Shown: positions 63,240-64,000 of the stretch, one piece after another
Numbering within the stretch: the first letter of the stretch is position 1
How the letters are laid out: every line of letters starts with the position of its first letter
Assembly: GCF_014635185.1 (NCBI RefSeq)
Contig: NZ_BMCM01000004.1
Span: 124,001 to 188,000, forward strand
DNA length: 64,000 nt
DNA from: Microbacterium murale
GTDB lineage: Bacteria > Actinomycetota > Actinomycetes > Actinomycetales > Microbacteriaceae
Direction of reading: 5' to 3'
The notes under the pieces: generated by a model
Told to the model about the DNA's origin: nothing
The model's database searches: none
Seen by the model: the letters and a program-made list of their open reading frames with translations, nothing else
Made by a program: the position numbers and the translations under genes

Positions 63240-64000
63240 TCAGCGCGACGCGCTGGAGGACCGCAGTCGGAGTTGCGGCGCGACGGGGCCGAATTCCGGG
63301 ATCGCTTCGCCGCGGATCTGCGCGAGAAGGATGTGCACGGCACGCTGTCCCAGTGACGGAAAATCCTGGTGCACGGTCGTGAGCGGTGGCCAGACATGAG
63401 CGGCGACGGGGATGTCATCGAAGCCCACGACGCTGACCTGGCGGGGCACCTCGATCCCGGCATCCCTGAATCCGTGCATCAGGCCGATCGCCATCAGGTC
63501 GTTCGCGGCGAACACGGCGGTGAAATCTCGGCGGCGCACGAGTTCGGTGCCCGCGAAGTAGCCGAAGTCCGCCGTCCAGTCGCCGCGGATCGGCGGGAAG
63601 GTCGGCAGATCCGCCTCACGCAGGGCGTCGAGGTACCCGCGCATGCGTGACTCGGCCTCGATCCAGTCCTGCGGTCCTGCCAGATGCAGGATGTCGCTGT
63701 GCCCCAGGGAGATCAGATGCTCTGTGACAGCGCGCGCACCGGCCACCTGGTCGGCCGAGTGCGAGATGCCGTCGGAGCCCGACGCGGTCTGCAGACTGAC
63801 GAACGGCACGCCGACAGCCATGCCGCGCAGCACGTTGAACACGCGCACCTGCGGGGCGAGCACCACGATGCCGCTGACCTGCTCCCGCCCGAGCTGCCGG
63901 ATCGCATCCCCGATCGCCTCCGGCGTGGTGGCTGGGAGGTTCACCGTCGTGACCGAGTACCCCTCTGCCCTCGCCGCATCCTCGATGCTCGCGATCGACG
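63240..64000 (-). CDS. LacI-family transcriptional regulator, C-terminal part (cut by window edge)
   Basis: About 253 residues of the sugar-sensing periplasmic-binding-protein-like domain are visible; the N-terminal helix-turn-helix and start lie beyond base 64000. The leftmost visible residues (SIASIEDAARAEGYSVTTV) are the usual beginning of the ligand domain. FAANDLMAIGLMHGFRDAG, VSVVGFDDIPVAAHVWPPLTTV and the end of the fold are standard. It is transcribed in the same direction as gguA, 132 bp upstream of it, with a LacI operator in between, so it probably represses the sugar importer. Confidence 0.92.
   Translation of the reverse strand, partial: SIASIEDAARAEGYSVTTVNLPATTPEAIGDAIRQLGREQVSGIVVLAPQVRVFNVLRGMAVGVPFVSLQTASGSDGISHSADQVAGARAVTEHLISLGHSDILHLAGPQDWIEAESRMRGYLDALREADLPTFPPIRGDWTADFGYFAGTELVRRRDFTAVFAANDLMAIGLMHGFRDAGIEVPRQVSVVGFDDIPVAAHVWPPLTTVHQDFPSLGQRAVHILLAQIRGEAIPEFGPVAPQLRLRSSSASR

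Overview
The window is a very GC-rich actinobacterial chromosome segment, most likely from Microbacterium or a close relative in Microbacteriaceae (inference). Reasons: strong G/C bias at third codon positions, a CTC-type long bL25, the sdhC-D-A-B order, a DUF222/HNH protein, a tRNA gene without encoded CCA, and many genes that start 6-7 nt after a TANNNT -10 box with no Shine-Dalgarno sequence, as expected for leaderless mRNAs. I see no insertion sequence, prophage or CRISPR array.

Layout. 1-6082 (minus): nucleoside uptake and salvage operon, with a BMP lipoprotein, an ABC ATPase, two permeases, cytidine deaminase and the start of thymidine phosphorylase. 6213-18098: housekeeping genes, namely mannose-1-phosphate guanylyltransferase, succinate dehydrogenase sdhCDAB, a YihY/BrkB membrane protein, exonuclease III, trpS, a proline-rich membrane protein, pth, bL25, a 41-residue membrane protein and gnd. 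18170-25758: sugar-acid cluster with a sugar ABC importer, a D-galactonate dehydratase (dgoD), a zinc alcohol dehydrogenase, a berberine-bridge-like FAD oxidase and a divergent FadR/DgoR-type regulator. 25784-30500: MacB/FtsX-like ABC pair divergent from an OmpR/HK two-component system. 30494-33435: extracytosolic flavin electron-transfer module (NqrB/RnfD-FNR fusion, ApbE, FMN-binding lipoprotein). 33478-36023: prs, glmU and tRNA-Gln. 36150-41800: SOS-box-bearing DUF222/HNH protein, MarR regulator, pseudouridine synthase, NarL-type two-component system and a CPBP protease.

42021-56650 (plus) is the most unusual region. It holds an S12 (beta-lactamase-fold) hydrolase, a peptide ABC importer with a fused permease-ATPase subunit, a single polypeptide joining an S9 prolyl-oligopeptidase to a second S12 hydrolase, an M20 deacylase, a COG3375-type GNAT acyltransferase, an N-succinylamino acid racemase-like enolase and a PucR regulator. 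The last three enzymes match the known D-to-L amino-acid conversion route (succinylate, racemise, desuccinylate). I infer that the island imports D-residue-containing peptides, cuts them in the cytoplasm and converts the D-amino acids to L-amino acids.

56669-64000: Uup-type ABC-F ATPase, a nucleoside/guanine deaminase-like protein, a multiple-monosaccharide ABC importer (chvE-gguB-gguA) with a LacI-type operator, and the C-terminal part of a LacI-family regulator running off the right edge. No stretch longer than 300 bases is empty. The largest gap (16146-16649) holds bL25 leader/promoter sequence, the 41-codon gene and the gnd leader.
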